Below are positions 27,266-36,571 of a stretch of 64,000 nt of DNA, one piece after another. The notes below the pieces were generated by a model that was not told the DNA's origin, made no database searches, and worked only from the letters and a program-made list of their open reading frames with translations. The stretch lies in NCBI GenBank assembly GCA_016707285.1, contig JADJIA010000009.1, positions 76,517-140,516 of the forward strand, written 5' to 3'. This stretch comes from Ignavibacteriales bacterium. GTDB lineage: Bacteria; Bacteroidota; Ignavibacteria; Ignavibacteriales; Ignavibacteriaceae. Position 1 is the stretch's first letter. Each line of letters starts with the position of its first letter. Position numbers and translations under genes: made by a program.

Positions 27266-28678
27266 TTATTTGATCAATGAGAGTTTTTTCATATCAGTAA
27301 ACTCACCTGATCGCAACTGATAAAAATAGACTCCCGAAGAGAGATGTTCCGCGTTAAACTCAACTGAATGAACTCCCGCAGGTTTATCCTCATCTACCAA
27401 AGTTGAAATCTGGTTTCCCATCACATCATAAATTTTAAGAGTTACATGATTACTCTCTGCCAGGTTATATTTTATGACAGTTGACGGATTAAATGGATTG
27501 GGATAATTTTGTGAAAGGTTATAACCCTTTGCATTTCCCAAAAGATCTTCAATTCCTGTTGCCGGTCCTTGAGCTGTGAAGGTTATTACCGTGTCTGTCA
27601 TCAACACACCATTAATGCTTTTTAGATTTCTAAGCTGCATCGAGTAGAGAGTTCCACCACTTAAAGTGGAAAAACTTAATAACAGTTTTGAGACATCATT
27701 TTCAACACCCCATTGGACAGCTACGGGATTTCCACCGCCGTTGTCACAAGCGAAGTTTTCCACTGTTATGGCAGCTACTGAATCGAGATACCTTGTAAAG
27801 TCGATAAAAAGAGAATTAACTCCGGGGATCAACTTTACAACCTGTGGTTTAAGATCTGTCTGCCAAATTTCAGCAGCAAATTCAGGGTGATCTATAAACG
27901 GATTGCGGTTGTGCTGAAAAGTAAAAATTGCATTATTTCTGTTGATCTCTTTGGTGCTTACTGTGTCTTTTATGTGCCATGCATACATCAAATTGGCATA
28001 CCAGGTCAGAAGATTTGACTTGCTGGTGGCTCCACTTGATCCAAATCCGCTGTCCTCTGTGTAATATCTAACCGACATATACATCATCGATCTTGCGAGG
28101 TCACCTTTGTAAGCGTCAATCGGTTCAAAAACAGTTGAAGCATAACCCGGGTAAGTGTTGGTTCCCACTTTGCTGCCATTTGTTGAGGTCCATGTTGCCG
28201 AGCCAACAATTCCAAATGGATAATTGCTTCTCCTGTTGTTCACATATCCATCTGTGGGATACATGTGAAAGAGGTCGGATCTGGCGGGATTTGTGTTCCC
28301 GAGCCAACTGTCGGGCCATGAATGTTCACGATTATAACAATCACCCTCACCCGAATAGTTACCACATTTTTTAACGCCATGGGTATATTCATAAGAAGGT
28401 GTGCCGCCGGGAATATCGGAGTAAATATCCCAAATTTTCCCGTTTGGTTTTGTATCTGTTGATGGAAAGGCTGTGTAAAGTCCATCATAACTAATCACAG
28501 TGTGGCCATCGATAATATTGTGAAGTGCTGTTCTGAGAGCGGTTCCGTATAATTTACAGGCTCCCTGATAATAGTCAACCGGAGGTGTGTCTTGTGAAAA
28601 AGAGAGGGTTGAAATGGATGCAACCATGGTTAGTGTAACAACCAACCTGTTTGAATAAAGGAGAAATTTATGTAACAT
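27266..28678 (-). CDS. Secreted endonuclease I (EndA/NucM family) with T9SS sorting domain
   Basis: 470 residues. Signal peptide about 1-29. The endonuclease I core has the H-N-H-like signature NREHSWPDSWLG, followed by ARSDLFHMYPTDGYVNNRRSNYPFG, and later ARSMMYMSVRYY and NRNPFIDHPEF, all hallmark segments of the family. A bacterial Ig-like segment and a C-terminal sorting domain (NYPNPFNPST ... SSGVYFYQLRSG) follow. It degrades extracellular DNA, for nutrient acquisition or biofilm DNA turnover. A second family member lies 776 bases away at 29454-31106. Confidence 0.9.
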   Translation of the reverse strand: MLHKFLLYSNRLVVTLTMVASISTLSFSQDTPPVDYYQGACKLYGTALRTALHNIIDGHTVISYDGLYTAFPSTDTKPNGKIWDIYSDIPGGTPSYEYTHGVKKCGNYSGEGDCYNREHSWPDSWLGNTNPARSDLFHMYPTDGYVNNRRSNYPFGIVGSATWTSTNGSKVGTNTYPGYASTVFEPIDAYKGDLARSMMYMSVRYYTEDSGFGSSGATSKSNLLTWYANLMYAWHIKDTVSTKEINRNNAIFTFQHNRNPFIDHPEFAAEIWQTDLKPQVVKLIPGVNSLFIDFTRYLDSVAAITVENFACDNGGGNPVAVQWGVENDVSKLLLSFSTLSGGTLYSMQLRNLKSINGVLMTDTVITFTAQGPATGIEDLLGNAKGYNLSQNYPNPFNPSTVIKYNLAESNHVTLKIYDVMGNQISTLVDEDKPAGVHSVEFNAEHLSSGVYFYQLRSGEFTDMKKLSLIK

Positions 28679-28767
28679 TAATAACTTTCATGTAAAAGAG
28701 AAGAGTTTATCCTTCTCACAAAATAACAATATAATGATAAGAGAATCACGAAAACACTTCAAAGATG

Positions 28768-29129
28768 TTACGCTGAAAAATCATCTCTTATCAGGAGTAA
28801 AATGGCAGTTTGAGGCACAATCATCAACTTTTCACGGTCATACTCTATCTCAATCGCATCCTTTTTCAGGAAAATAGCCATATCACCCTCACGAGCTTGA
28901 AGTCCAATATATCTTGTTGAATCTTTTGATTCTTTCCAGGGCTCATCATCACCCGGCATGGCAATTGGATAGCCGGGTCCTGTTTTAATGACATATCCGC
29001 TCTGAACCTTTTCGCGTTCCGTAACCCCCGGAGGAAGATAAAGTCCACCATGGGTTCTGCCTCTTCATCATCAACAGGTTTTATCAGAACCTTGTCACCT
29101 ACAACAATAAATTTTTGCATATCTTTCAT
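28768..29129 (-). pseudogene. GroES-family co-chaperone-like gene, frameshifted
   Basis: Residues from ATG 29129 read QKFIVVGDKVLIKPVDDEEAE and then leave frame at about 29055. In the next frame THGGLYLPPGVTEREKV, SGYVIKTGPGYPIAMPG and YIGLQAREGDMAIFLKKDAIEIE continue to the stop at 28768. Together they make one GroES-fold protein of about 120 residues, slightly longer than GroES, as in the auxiliary GroES-like family of Bacteroidota. One extra A in the GAA before ACCCATGG would restore the frame, so this may be a sequencing indel rather than a dead gene. No groEL is adjacent. Confidence 0.7.
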
Positions 29130-29453
29130 AATTCTTGCCGTGTGTTTGATAATACCTTAACCGCCGGACCTCACCCCCGACCCCTCTCCTAAAAGTAGAG
29201 GGGAGGTTTAATTCACATTCTACTAAAAAAATCCGTGTTAAATCCGCTTCCCTCCAGACCTCACCCCCGACCCCTCTCCTAAAAGTAGAGGGGAGGTTTA
29301 ATTCACATTCTACCAAAAAAATCCGTGTCATCCGTGTTAAATCCGTGTCATCCGTGGAACTATCTAAAATCCCTCATCCGTGTTAATCCGCCTTATCCGC
29401 TTCATCCGCGTTCTATAAAAAATCTGTGACTTCGTGACTCTGTGACTTCGTGA
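29130..29453. repeat. Intergenic repeats with a 90-bp direct duplication
   Basis: No gene is seen. A GC-rich hairpin repeat (ACCTCACCCCCGACCCCTC ... AGAGGGGAGG) plus flank begins at 29167 and again at 29257, about 75 bases nearly identical at a 90-base spacing. ATCCGTG repeats follow (29320-29410), then an octamer gtgactct/gtgacttc array (29425-29457) that reaches the stop codon of the next gene. Confidence 0.8.
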
Positions 29454-31106
29454 CTATTTAAGCAGAACCAGTTTCTTCGTCTCCGCAAATCCTGTCGTTT
29501 CCATTCTGTAGAAATATACGCCGCCGGGGAGGTTAGAGGCATCAAAAGTTACCTGATGGTCGCCGGGAGCTTTCTCTTCATTTACAAGCAAAGCCACTTC
29601 ATTTCCCACAACATCATAAACCGCCAACTTAACAAATGAGAGGTTACCCGTGATGTTTGGAACTGTAAATCCAATTTTGGTTTGTGGATTAAAAGGATTT
29701 GGATAGTTTTGTTTTAATGTAAAAGAGTTGATGATCAATGTTGTTTTGTTTTCATCGCCAATTCCCGTTCCGATATCACTTACGCCCTTAACCATACCGG
29801 AGAAGGAACCGCCGTCGCTGTTGATGTCGATCAGTCCGGCAACATTTCCAACAGCAACAGGTTTAAATGAGATCAACACTTCCACGGCTGAATTTGCGGC
29901 AACCTGAATCGGCATATTTACAAATTTGAACACGGGATTGCTGATGCTGCTGTTTGCAATTGTCAAAACCTTGTTCCCACTGTTAATCAACCACATCGAA
30001 ACATACGCAGAATCGTTTACATATACTGTGTCGAACACAACCCCTTTAGGGAAAATGTTGAGTTTTGACGATGGTGAAGCCGAATTGTTATTGATAAAAC
30101 TGTAAACACGGTCAATAAACTCGGGGTGATCGATTAGAGGATTTCTCCTCATTTGAAGGGTTGTTATCGCCACATTTCTTCCCAATTCTCTGGCGTCAAC
30201 TGGATCACTCCAGTTCCAAACTCTAAAAACTGATTCCTGGGAAACATTCAAATATGATTGATAGTTGGTTGGATATCTTAAAATAAAATAGAGCATCGAG
30301 CGGGCAACATTTCCCTTGTGACTGTCACGGGGTTCAAAAACTGTTCCTCCCGTACCGTTTCCAAGCTTACTTCCTCCGACTGTCCAGGTTACACCACTTG
30401 TAACCACTCCAAAGTTATAGTTGCTTCGGGTGTTGTTTGCGGAACTGTTTGTTGGGTAAAGATGGTAAAGATCGGATCTCATTGGTTCTGCCTGACTGAA
30501 TGTACCTTGAGGCCATGTGTGTTCGGTGTCGAATCCAAGATTTTGTGCTGTGGTTCTGTTGGCAGCTTTTATTTTAATTCCGGTATAAACACATTCGATA
30601 GTGTCTGAGCCAAGATCATCAATCGTCTCAAACATTCTATCGCGAGCGGAATTATAACCAAGTGAGATGTGGTTGATCACCAGACCGTTTAGCGCGGTTT
30701 TTAACTCTGCATCAAATTTATCAAAAGTAGTTGTCTGGTAGCTGTCGCCGGTGGAGCCCGAACCGTTTAACACAACAGCATAAGATGCGGAGCTGTCGGT
30801 GGTATAAAAGGCGAGGAACGATTTATCGGTAACATTCTGAGTTGGTCTGTAAACAACTGTAATCTGTGCACTGTCATTTGCTGGAATTGTAACAAGAGTA
30901 TCCACGGGAGTGAAGACCGGCAGCAATGAAACCACTTTCACAGTTTTTGGTGAATCAAAGTGATTAACCAGATAAAATGAACCATTAACATTGTTTTTAA
31001 GCACTGTAAGAGGGAACGTAAGCTCCTGTGTAACAGAACTTAACTGGCCAAATGTATCAATAACACTCACCAGCGACAAAAATGAAATGAAAAGCAGTTT
31101 TTTCAA
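29454..31106 (-). CDS. Secreted endonuclease I with Ig-like domains and T9SS sorting domain
   Basis: 550 residues. Signal peptide about 1-20. An N-terminal choice-of-anchor/ASPM-like Ig domain (about 25-115), then the endonuclease I domain (about 125-330) with NTEHTWPQGTFSQAEPMRSDLYHLYPT and SNYNFG, MRRNPLIDHPEF, a second ASPM-type Ig domain (about 345-440), and a sorting domain (NYPNPFNPQTKIGF ... PGGVYFYRMETTG). In family terms NREHxWP is replaced by NTEHTWP; the catalytic His-Trp-Pro core is kept. It is an extracellular nuclease like its neighbour but with a different modular build, so not a simple recent duplicate. Confidence 0.88.
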   Translation of the reverse strand: MKKLLFISFLSLVSVIDTFGQLSSVTQELTFPLTVLKNNVNGSFYLVNHFDSPKTVKVVSLLPVFTPVDTLVTIPANDSAQITVVYRPTQNVTDKSFLAFYTTDSSASYAVVLNGSGSTGDSYQTTTFDKFDAELKTALNGLVINHISLGYNSARDRMFETIDDLGSDTIECVYTGIKIKAANRTTAQNLGFDTEHTWPQGTFSQAEPMRSDLYHLYPTNSSANNTRSNYNFGVVTSGVTWTVGGSKLGNGTGGTVFEPRDSHKGNVARSMLYFILRYPTNYQSYLNVSQESVFRVWNWSDPVDARELGRNVAITTLQMRRNPLIDHPEFIDRVYSFINNNSASPSSKLNIFPKGVVFDTVYVNDSAYVSMWLINSGNKVLTIANSSISNPVFKFVNMPIQVAANSAVEVLISFKPVAVGNVAGLIDINSDGGSFSGMVKGVSDIGTGIGDENKTTLIINSFTLKQNYPNPFNPQTKIGFTVPNITGNLSFVKLAVYDVVGNEVALLVNEEKAPGDHQVTFDASNLPGGVYFYRMETTGFAETKKLVLLK

Positions 31107-31201
31107 TGTGGGATACTCAATAATTATTTAAAAGGTAACCTTAAATATAAGGGTATTCAATTAATTAATTGGAGCAGGGATTTTAGGAGGGGAGGGGGGA
31201 G

Positions 31202-32746
31202 TTAGTCCCCGATTTTAATATCAACACCTTCCCGGGTGAAATTCATTCCGATGTGAATGATTTTCTTCCCTGAGGTTTCATATTTCTCACTATACCGTTT
31301 TTTCTTAATCTGTTCAACGGCAACATCCGTACTTTTGTTGAACTTAAATTCTATCAGATATATTTTATCCATAAATTCCAATACCCCATCAATCCTGCCG
31401 ATATTGGTGTTTACTTCACTCTCAATATCTATTCCGGTAAGGGAGGCAATCATTATGAAAAGTGAATGGAAATATCTCTCTTCTGCGATATAAAGGTTTG
31501 AAGGAATTTTTGCAAATAGAAATCGGATATGGTGGAGGAATGTCTCGTAGTCCTCTTTTTGCAGTGCAATTTTAATCTCTGCGGCATAAATACCTGTTAT
31601 ATCTGCGGCATTATTGGTGAGTCCCGCAAAAAGATACCTGTTAAATGAAGATTTCACTTCATAATTGGGGAAATCCAAAATATAGTGTTCTGTGAATGAC
31701 TCTCTAACCTTTTTCTTAATCGTCAGGTAACCTGTCTGGAAAAGCAAACTTTTCAACTGCAAATTTTCAAGATCATCCGAACTTAGTGATTCTTCAACCG
31801 CCATCAGGTTTTCGGAAGCAGTAATATCAAATTTTTCTCTTTTAATCAAGTCAACCAGAAAATAAGGTGTTCCTGTGTTGTACCAAAAAGTTTGAAAATT
31901 GTGTTGGTCAAAAAAACTTAATACTGAAAAAGGGTTATAAAGTTTTAACTCACCATCCCAACTGTAACCGTTGTACCACTTTTTTACTTCATCCAATATT
32001 GTTTCTCTACTTACTCCCAGATCTGTCATCGCCACTTCAAGGTTTGGATCAAAGTTGAATTCCAACTCTTTTTGATCATATCCACAAATTCCGACAAATT
32101 TTTTGTTAAATGTGATCTCACTTATCTGGTTAAGTCCCGAAAACAACGATACTTTTGTAAATTTGCTCACGCCGGTAACAAACATAAATTTAATGTGTTC
32201 ATCCAGTGACTTGATAACAGAATAAAATTCCCTCAATGCCAGCTTGTTCTTTTCTGCCAGATCAACATTGCCAAGATTGTCAACAATTGGTTTGTCATAC
32301 TCGTCAATCAAAATGACAACAGGTTTGTTAAACTTGCGGTAGAGATTTTTAACCAGATTCGGGAAATATTCGATATCTGCTTCGCCCGTAACCTCAACAC
32401 CGTATTCCTCACCATAATCTTCAAGTCGATTTTTGATTGTTATGCCAAGTTCTTCTGTGCTTCCTGATGAGATGCTTGAGAAATCAAGTTTTAAGACCGG
32501 GTAAGTTTCCCATTTATCCGGAATCAGTCCATCAATCGCCAGACCCTTAAACAGTTCACGATTCCCTTTAAAGAACTCGCCCAGGGTGGAAACAAACAGT
32601 GATTTCCCAAATCTTCGTGGTCTTGAAAGAAACACATATTTGTAGCCATCAATGAGTTCCTTGATATACATCGTCTTATCGACATACACCATATGTTCAT
32701 TTACGATCTGAGAGAATGTCTGTATTCCGAGAGGGAGTCTTTTCAT
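31202..32746 (-). CDS. AAA-ATPase-like / PD-(D/E)XK nuclease fusion protein
   Basis: About 514 residues from ATG 32746 (MKRLPLGIQTFSQIVNE), the canonical family start; the longer frame adds an unrelated AT-rich tail. The N-terminal AAA-ATPase-like domain has YVDKTMYI, the P-loop variant SRPRRFGKSLFVSTL, and the Walker B-like VVILIDEYDKPI. The C-terminal PD-(D/E)XK domain has GRIDGVLEF and LIEFKFNKS (Asp ... Glu-x-Lys). The family is very common in anaerobic and FCB bacteria in many copies per genome. Its function is unknown; nuclease-based defence or mobile-element origin has been suggested. Two further copies lie at 47984 and 53877. Confidence 0.85.
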   Translation of the reverse strand: MKRLPLGIQTFSQIVNEHMVYVDKTMYIKELIDGYKYVFLSRPRRFGKSLFVSTLGEFFKGNRELFKGLAIDGLIPDKWETYPVLKLDFSSISSGSTEELGITIKNRLEDYGEEYGVEVTGEADIEYFPNLVKNLYRKFNKPVVILIDEYDKPIVDNLGNVDLAEKNKLALREFYSVIKSLDEHIKFMFVTGVSKFTKVSLFSGLNQISEITFNKKFVGICGYDQKELEFNFDPNLEVAMTDLGVSRETILDEVKKWYNGYSWDGELKLYNPFSVLSFFDQHNFQTFWYNTGTPYFLVDLIKREKFDITASENLMAVEESLSSDDLENLQLKSLLFQTGYLTIKKKVRESFTEHYILDFPNYEVKSSFNRYLFAGLTNNAADITGIYAAEIKIALQKEDYETFLHHIRFLFAKIPSNLYIAEERYFHSLFIMIASLTGIDIESEVNTNIGRIDGVLEFMDKIYLIEFKFNKSTDVAVEQIKKKRYSEKYETSGKKIIHIGMNFTREGVDIKIGD

Positions 32747-32902
32747 TTCAATTTTCTTAAAGTGAGATACACAAATATGATAAAATATTTCGATATGCAG
32801 TAAAAAACTGGTATAAAACTTGATTTTAATAATAAAGTAATATAAGATGTTGTGCAAATTTGAGGTGTGGAATTTTCTTTTTACGAAAAACGGAGTTATC
32901 CC

Positions 32903-33346
32903 ATGCAAATCAGAAGCAGAATATCTTATGAAGCCGGACTAAAAATCGGCGATTATAGCGTTACCTTCCCCGAGGCATATCAATTTCTGGGATCGATTGG
33001 GAAAGATCAGGTTGAAGGGTTTTGGATGGGAACGGCACAAAATGCACACCTCTATTATATGGATGCATATTTTGCTTACATCAAGTTTTACCCCCATGAA
33101 TTGGAGTTTGCACAAAAACTTAACATGCGAATCTACGATGGCACCGAGGACAGAGCCAAATATCTTTTCCGCGAACCCCTCAAAGAACTTGCCCGAAAAC
33201 ATGACCTGATCAACAGCAGAATTGTCACCTTCCAGGGTGGCGAAAAAATCTTCGACAAAATGTTCACCCGACGAGGCACCCCCACCGCCTTCTTCGACGA
33301 CCTGCTCCAACTAATCAGAGATATCTATAACCAAAAACCCTGGTAG
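32903..33346 (+). CDS. Hypothetical protein
   Basis: About 147 residues from the ATG at 32903, chosen because GGAG lies 8-11 bases upstream; a GTG at 32867 is an alternative. The sequence is soluble and well formed (GLKIGDYSVTFPEAYQFLG, AYIKFYPHELEFAQKLN, FQGGEKIFDKMFTRRG), with no signal peptide. It is divergent from the AAA-PDDEXK gene. I do not recognise it. The Arg/Lys-rich LFREPLKELARKHDL helix and its place at the edge of a toxin-antitoxin/defence island are the only context. Confidence 0.55.
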   Translation: MQIRSRISYEAGLKIGDYSVTFPEAYQFLGSIGKDQVEGFWMGTAQNAHLYYMDAYFAYIKFYPHELEFAQKLNMRIYDGTEDRAKYLFREPLKELARKHDLINSRIVTFQGGEKIFDKMFTRRGTPTAFFDDLLQLIRDIYNQKPW

Positions 33347-33544
33347 GGGGGAGATATACTTAGCACCTTAAAAAGGGTGCAGTTCCACTATAATCTTCCA
33401 TGTTTTTCTTCAATTCGCCAATTTTTCGTTTATAACCATATTTTAGGTTTTGCTATTTATGGTTATTACCATATCTTTGTAAGTCAATTATATGATTCGT
33501 CTCAAAGGCACCTTTCAAAAGAGACTGCCGAGGTATCTGTGGGA

Positions 33545-33877
33545 TTAAATATTGATTTTCACCCCTTTTGCCAGAATCTCATCCTTGGCATATGGAGAGT
33601 TATCGAAATCTTCTGAAGTAAATGGATGTGTTTCAATACGGGGATCAATCTTTAATGATATCGGTATAAGAAACAGATTATCATCAAATCTCGATCCGGT
33701 GAAGTCATTTGAAATTATAGCTATATCTATATCTGACCATTCAAAGTCCGTTTTCGATTTATCGGCAAATGAACCAAACAAGAAGACACCAAGAACATTT
33801 ATTTTGTTCTTTCTTAACTCTTCTGTCAGCTCCCTGGCCTTCAAAATTGCGTATTTTCTATTATATTTTTTATCCAT
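33545..33877 (-). CDS. MNT-type nucleotidyltransferase (antitoxin-like)
   Basis: 110 residues. The minimal nucleotidyltransferase motif FLFGSFADKS followed by WSDIDIAII gives GSFA...(D-x-D) with both metal-binding aspartates. MNT proteins partner HEPN toxins, which they neutralise by AMPylation (MntA-HepT). No HEPN gene is adjacent on either side, so this copy is an orphan or has lost its partner. It lies 75 bases downstream of a short HicB on the same strand. The C-terminus DEILAKGVKINI is typical of family members, so the gene looks complete. Confidence 0.8.
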   Translation of the reverse strand: MDKKYNRKYAILKARELTEELRKNKINVLGVFLFGSFADKSKTDFEWSDIDIAIISNDFTGSRFDDNLFLIPISLKIDPRIETHPFTSEDFDNSPYAKDEILAKGVKINI

Positions 33878-33952
33878 CGTCTCCTTTGATTCAGGTGCAA
33901 CTTAATCAATCCCATTTTCCCATTAAGAAAATGCAAGGATTTCAAAGTCAGA

Positions 33953-34153
33953 TCAAAATACCTTTGCTGCCTTCTCCCCCCTCGATTCACAAAACTCAAG
34001 ATAATCATCAACAGAATCTTGAAAAGCCTTTTCGAGCTCGGAAACCGACTCACCCTGAAAAGTTATAACATCTCTGGTGTTGATGACTTCACCTGAAAAT
34101 ATCTTTGCCTCTTCGTCATAATTGACGACAGCTTCATAACCTTTGTAATCCAT
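33953..34153 (-). CDS. Short HicB-family antitoxin, orphan
   Basis: 66 residues covering the HicB N-terminal fold: YKGYEAVVNYDEEAKIFSGEVINTRDVITFQGESVSELEKAFQDSVDDYLEFC. AGGAG lies 7-11 bases before the ATG. Full-length HicB proteins of this group usually continue with SGKF and a ribbon-helix-helix of about 40 residues. Here a TGA follows KVF at that exact point and no matching continuation was found in the other frames. No HicA toxin gene is adjacent, so it may be a decayed module. Confidence 0.75.
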   Translation of the reverse strand: MDYKGYEAVVNYDEEAKIFSGEVINTRDVITFQGESVSELEKAFQDSVDDYLEFCESRGEKAAKVF

Positions 34154-34386
34154 ATTTAACTCCTGTTTTTGTTAAAAATTTTCTTTCTGATATTAAAGGA
34201 CTTTTTTGTTTTTGCTGTTCTAAAATATGATGCAGACACTAAATAGACAAGTGTTTAATTATTTTGTATGACTCAAAACTACCTGGTCAAAGTTTAATAG
34301 TCCAGCATTTATTTATCTTTCCGTTATCTGAACTTGATGATTTAGAAAAAATTAAATTTATGTATCAGAGCCTTGTAACATGATGT

Positions 34387-34414
34387 AATAAAAAACCCAC
34401 TCAAAAGAGCGGGT
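34387..34414 (-). terminator. Minus-strand intrinsic terminator
   Basis: On the minus strand ACCCGCTC-TTTT-GAGTGGGT forms an 8-bp stem with one G-U pair and is followed at once by TTTTTATT. It lies in the 754-base gap between HicB and the ImmA region and has no obvious long gene upstream, which supports a short transcript from this strand. Confidence 0.7.
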
Positions 34415-34586
34415 TCTGAATGATTGCTTTTACTATTTGATTCAGTCTTGTGTTATTCCATCAATAACTGGCATACCCAGTCTTTTAGGAAATCAGAATG
34501 AGACATTCTTTACACCAGTGTAACTTAGTTTTTGCGAATTGTGAAAAATCAACCGGGCTGGATCCGGAATCTCACACCACTTGAAA

Positions 34587-34733
34587 TCAGTACATGACAT
34601 TTGGTTTTTTCATCATGACAATTCTGAAGTGGGGATTTGGCTGAAACATATATTTATCCTTTTGTTTCAGAATCAATTGATGAAGTATTAGGGTTCTGTT
34701 TGGAAGTTTTGCCGCTTTTTTAATAGGATACAT
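34587..34733 (-). CDS. Candidate small basic protein (48 residues)
   Basis: An ATG at 34733 is preceded by GAAGGA at 8-bp spacing and opens a 48-codon frame (MYPIKKAAKLPNRTLILHQL..., ending KKPNVMY). It is strongly basic with no signal peptide. A minus-strand terminator lies about 170 bases downstream and a nested inverted repeat lies just upstream. No family is recognised; chance remains possible at this length. Confidence 0.3.
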   Translation of the reverse strand: MYPIKKAAKLPNRTLILHQLILKQKDKYMFQPNPHFRIVMMKKPNVMY

Positions 34734-34767
34734 TATTGTATTCCTTCAAGTTTAATAATATAAAAAA

Positions 34768-34861
34768 AGACCGAGCCCACATCTATTGATTTATAGGATA
34801 AAAGTGCGTATAATTGTTATGTATATTTTAATAAATTTACGCACTGAAAAACCCTCGGTCT
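34768..34861. other. Nested inverted repeat, hairpin of about 94 bases
   Basis: Outer arms AGACCGAG (34768-34775) and CTCGGTCT (34854-34861) enclose inner arms AGTGCGTA (34803-34810) and TACGCACT (34838-34845). On the minus strand the outer stem is followed by TTTTTTTATA, so it could act as a long terminator or attenuator. It could also be a small mobile-element remnant. The remainder of 34154-34907 shows no other gene. Confidence 0.5.
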
Positions 34862-34883
34862 AACCTTTGGTTTTTTCGTTTTT

Positions 34884-34917
34884 AAAAGCTTAAACAGCGG
34901 TAACTGTTTAAGCTTTT
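34884..34917 (+). terminator. Perfect 14-bp hairpin with T tract
   Basis: AAAAGCTTAAACAG, a 6-base loop, then CTGTTTAAGCTTTT forms a perfect stem followed by CTTTTTTT on the plus strand. The stop codon of the ImmA frame falls inside it. It would end plus-strand transcription coming from the left, or protect the 3' end of the minus-strand regulator. Confidence 0.6.
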
Positions 34918-36106
34918 CTTTTTTTCTCAGCTTGTGACAAAGCAGAGCCTGCTAATGACTTTGACTTCTCTGAGAATCTTCCATCTCGGTACTCCCCAAC
35001 TTCGCACACTTGAAGTCTTCTTATTCCACCTCCTTTCTCTTTTAGTTGATAATCAAAATATTTATCTCTTGAGACCAATGAATTTGCCAGAGATTCCTCA
35101 AGACCATAGTCATCTACCGCCGTTTTTGGATCGATAAATCCTTCTGTCAATGCACGAATCGCAAATTTTTCCAACCGATTTGAACTCTCTGATTTAAGTT
35201 CATTTTCTTCCTTAATCCGTAAACCAGCATAAGTTAAATATTGAAACCACTCCTTGTAATGCGCCTCAGATATAATCTCAAGGTCTTTCATCCTATAAAT
35301 TATTGCTTGAATACTTACTCCAGTGTCATCTTTAAATTTCTTTAATTCTTTGTAAGTAATCAGGTTTCTTTTGGCACCTAAACGATTTACCATAAGTTCA
35401 CGAGGTAATAAAAGCACTTGCAAATCTGTTTGCCCCTTTTCAGCCTTCAACTCACCCTGAACATCTAAAAATAAATGCCCAAGTTCGTGAGCCATGCTGA
35501 ATCTTTGTCTGTCACCTGGGGCGTTTTTTTGACAAAAGACTATACCCATTAAAACTTGTTGGTCCCCGAGTGAAACCTCCGCCGAAAACCCATCAAAAAC
35601 TAAATCACGTTCCTCAAATAAAACCAGAATATTATTTGATTCTAATACTTCGGTTCAATTTAGAATGGGTTTTGCACTCCCAAATCCCAAATTTCACGAA
35701 TTTGTTTCGCAACAGATTCAATATCCTCGAAACTAGATACTGTAAAATTCGGAAGTTTATCCAAGGACCTAAAATAATTTGGATCAAGTCTATCCATCAG
35801 TGCTAGAATTTTCTCAGCTTGAACCGTCAGATATGCTTTTATTTCATCCTGAAGGCGAACTCTCATAGAGCTTTTTGTTCGGAATGATAGTAAATTAAAT
35901 TTAAATTGTGACGGTACCAATAATAATTCAACAGGAACATCAAGTGCACCAGCAATCAATACAAGATTTTGCTCCGAAGGATTGATAATGCTCCTCTCAT
36001 ACTTTGAGATGGTCATCTTACTAATTTGACCCCTTAATTTGAGTGTTAAATCTTCAAGTGACAACTGTTTTAACAGTCTATACTGTCTGATCTTTTGACC
36101 TACCAT
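34908..36106 (-). pseudogene. XRE-ImmA regulator (HTH plus IrrE/ImmA metallopeptidase), split by frameshift
   Basis: The first part (36106-35660; ATG chosen because GAGGA precedes it) is an XRE helix-turn-helix, MVGQKIRQYRLLKQLSLEDLT ... MTISKYERSIINPS, continuing to REIWDLGVQNPF before a stop. The second part starts in another frame without ATG at about 35650 (TEVLESNNILVLFEE ... FDGFSAE), and continues through RQRFSMAHELGHLFLD, the ImmA HExxH site, to 34908. This is the domain order of single-chain XRE-ImmA proteins, which control mobile elements or toxin systems by cleaving or displacing a repressor. The junction needs a frameshift plus removal of a TGA, so decay is more likely than one read error. 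An ATG at 35549 cuts into the peptidase fold. Confidence 0.75.
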
Positions 36107-36571
36107 GGTATTCCTCAGTTTACAGTTCTTCCTTTTTTTTTGATTTTTGTCCCCTGCTAAAAAATCAACAACATTCAATAGCTAAATATAAACTCAAACA
36201 TACTTTAAATGCAAATTAAATTTTCCGCCATTTAGATTTTGGCTTAAAAGACAAACATATTTCTTTCAGGGAACCGGACTTTTCATCTTTTAACCTCATA
36301 AATAATAAAAGAAGAATCCATAACCTCATACATATTAAGGAATTAACTCGATAAGGTGGGATTAATGTTGAAAAGAAAAAGCGCACTTTGGTTGGTCAGA
36401 GGAGAAGACTAATATGGGATAAACAAAAAACAGTAAGGGTTGGGATAACTCAAGCATTTGGTTAGGAAAGCAATGAAATCTTTTCTACTACCTCATAGAA
36501 CTGGAATAATTTTGATCAAGAAAAACCATCGGCTGTTCTTTATATGGACCAGCTCTTTTGCAATCCCCCCC
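36107..36571. other. Intergenic, nothing recognised
   Basis: 465 AT-rich bases between the regulator start and the restriction-modification fragment. No repeats of the window's families, no coding frame above about 15 codons with a good ribosome site, and no stable terminator were seen. Confidence 0.4.

Noticed and set aside
29095..29331. Reading frame with two copies of the same roughly 30-residue segment
   Set aside because: The internal repeat is only the translated 90-bp intergenic duplication; no start context and not a gene.
33841..34053. Overlapping minus-strand frame between HicB and MNT
   Set aside because: It overlaps HicB in another frame with no family features and does not supply the missing ribbon-helix-helix part.
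34741..34870. Retron-like ncRNA (nested complementary arms)
   Set aside because: No reverse transcriptase gene or remnant lies on either side; kept only as an inverted repeat of unknown role.
36365..36412. 15-codon ORF with a GGTGGGA upstream
   Set aside because: Too short, no conservation evidence, and in otherwise non-coding AT-rich DNA.
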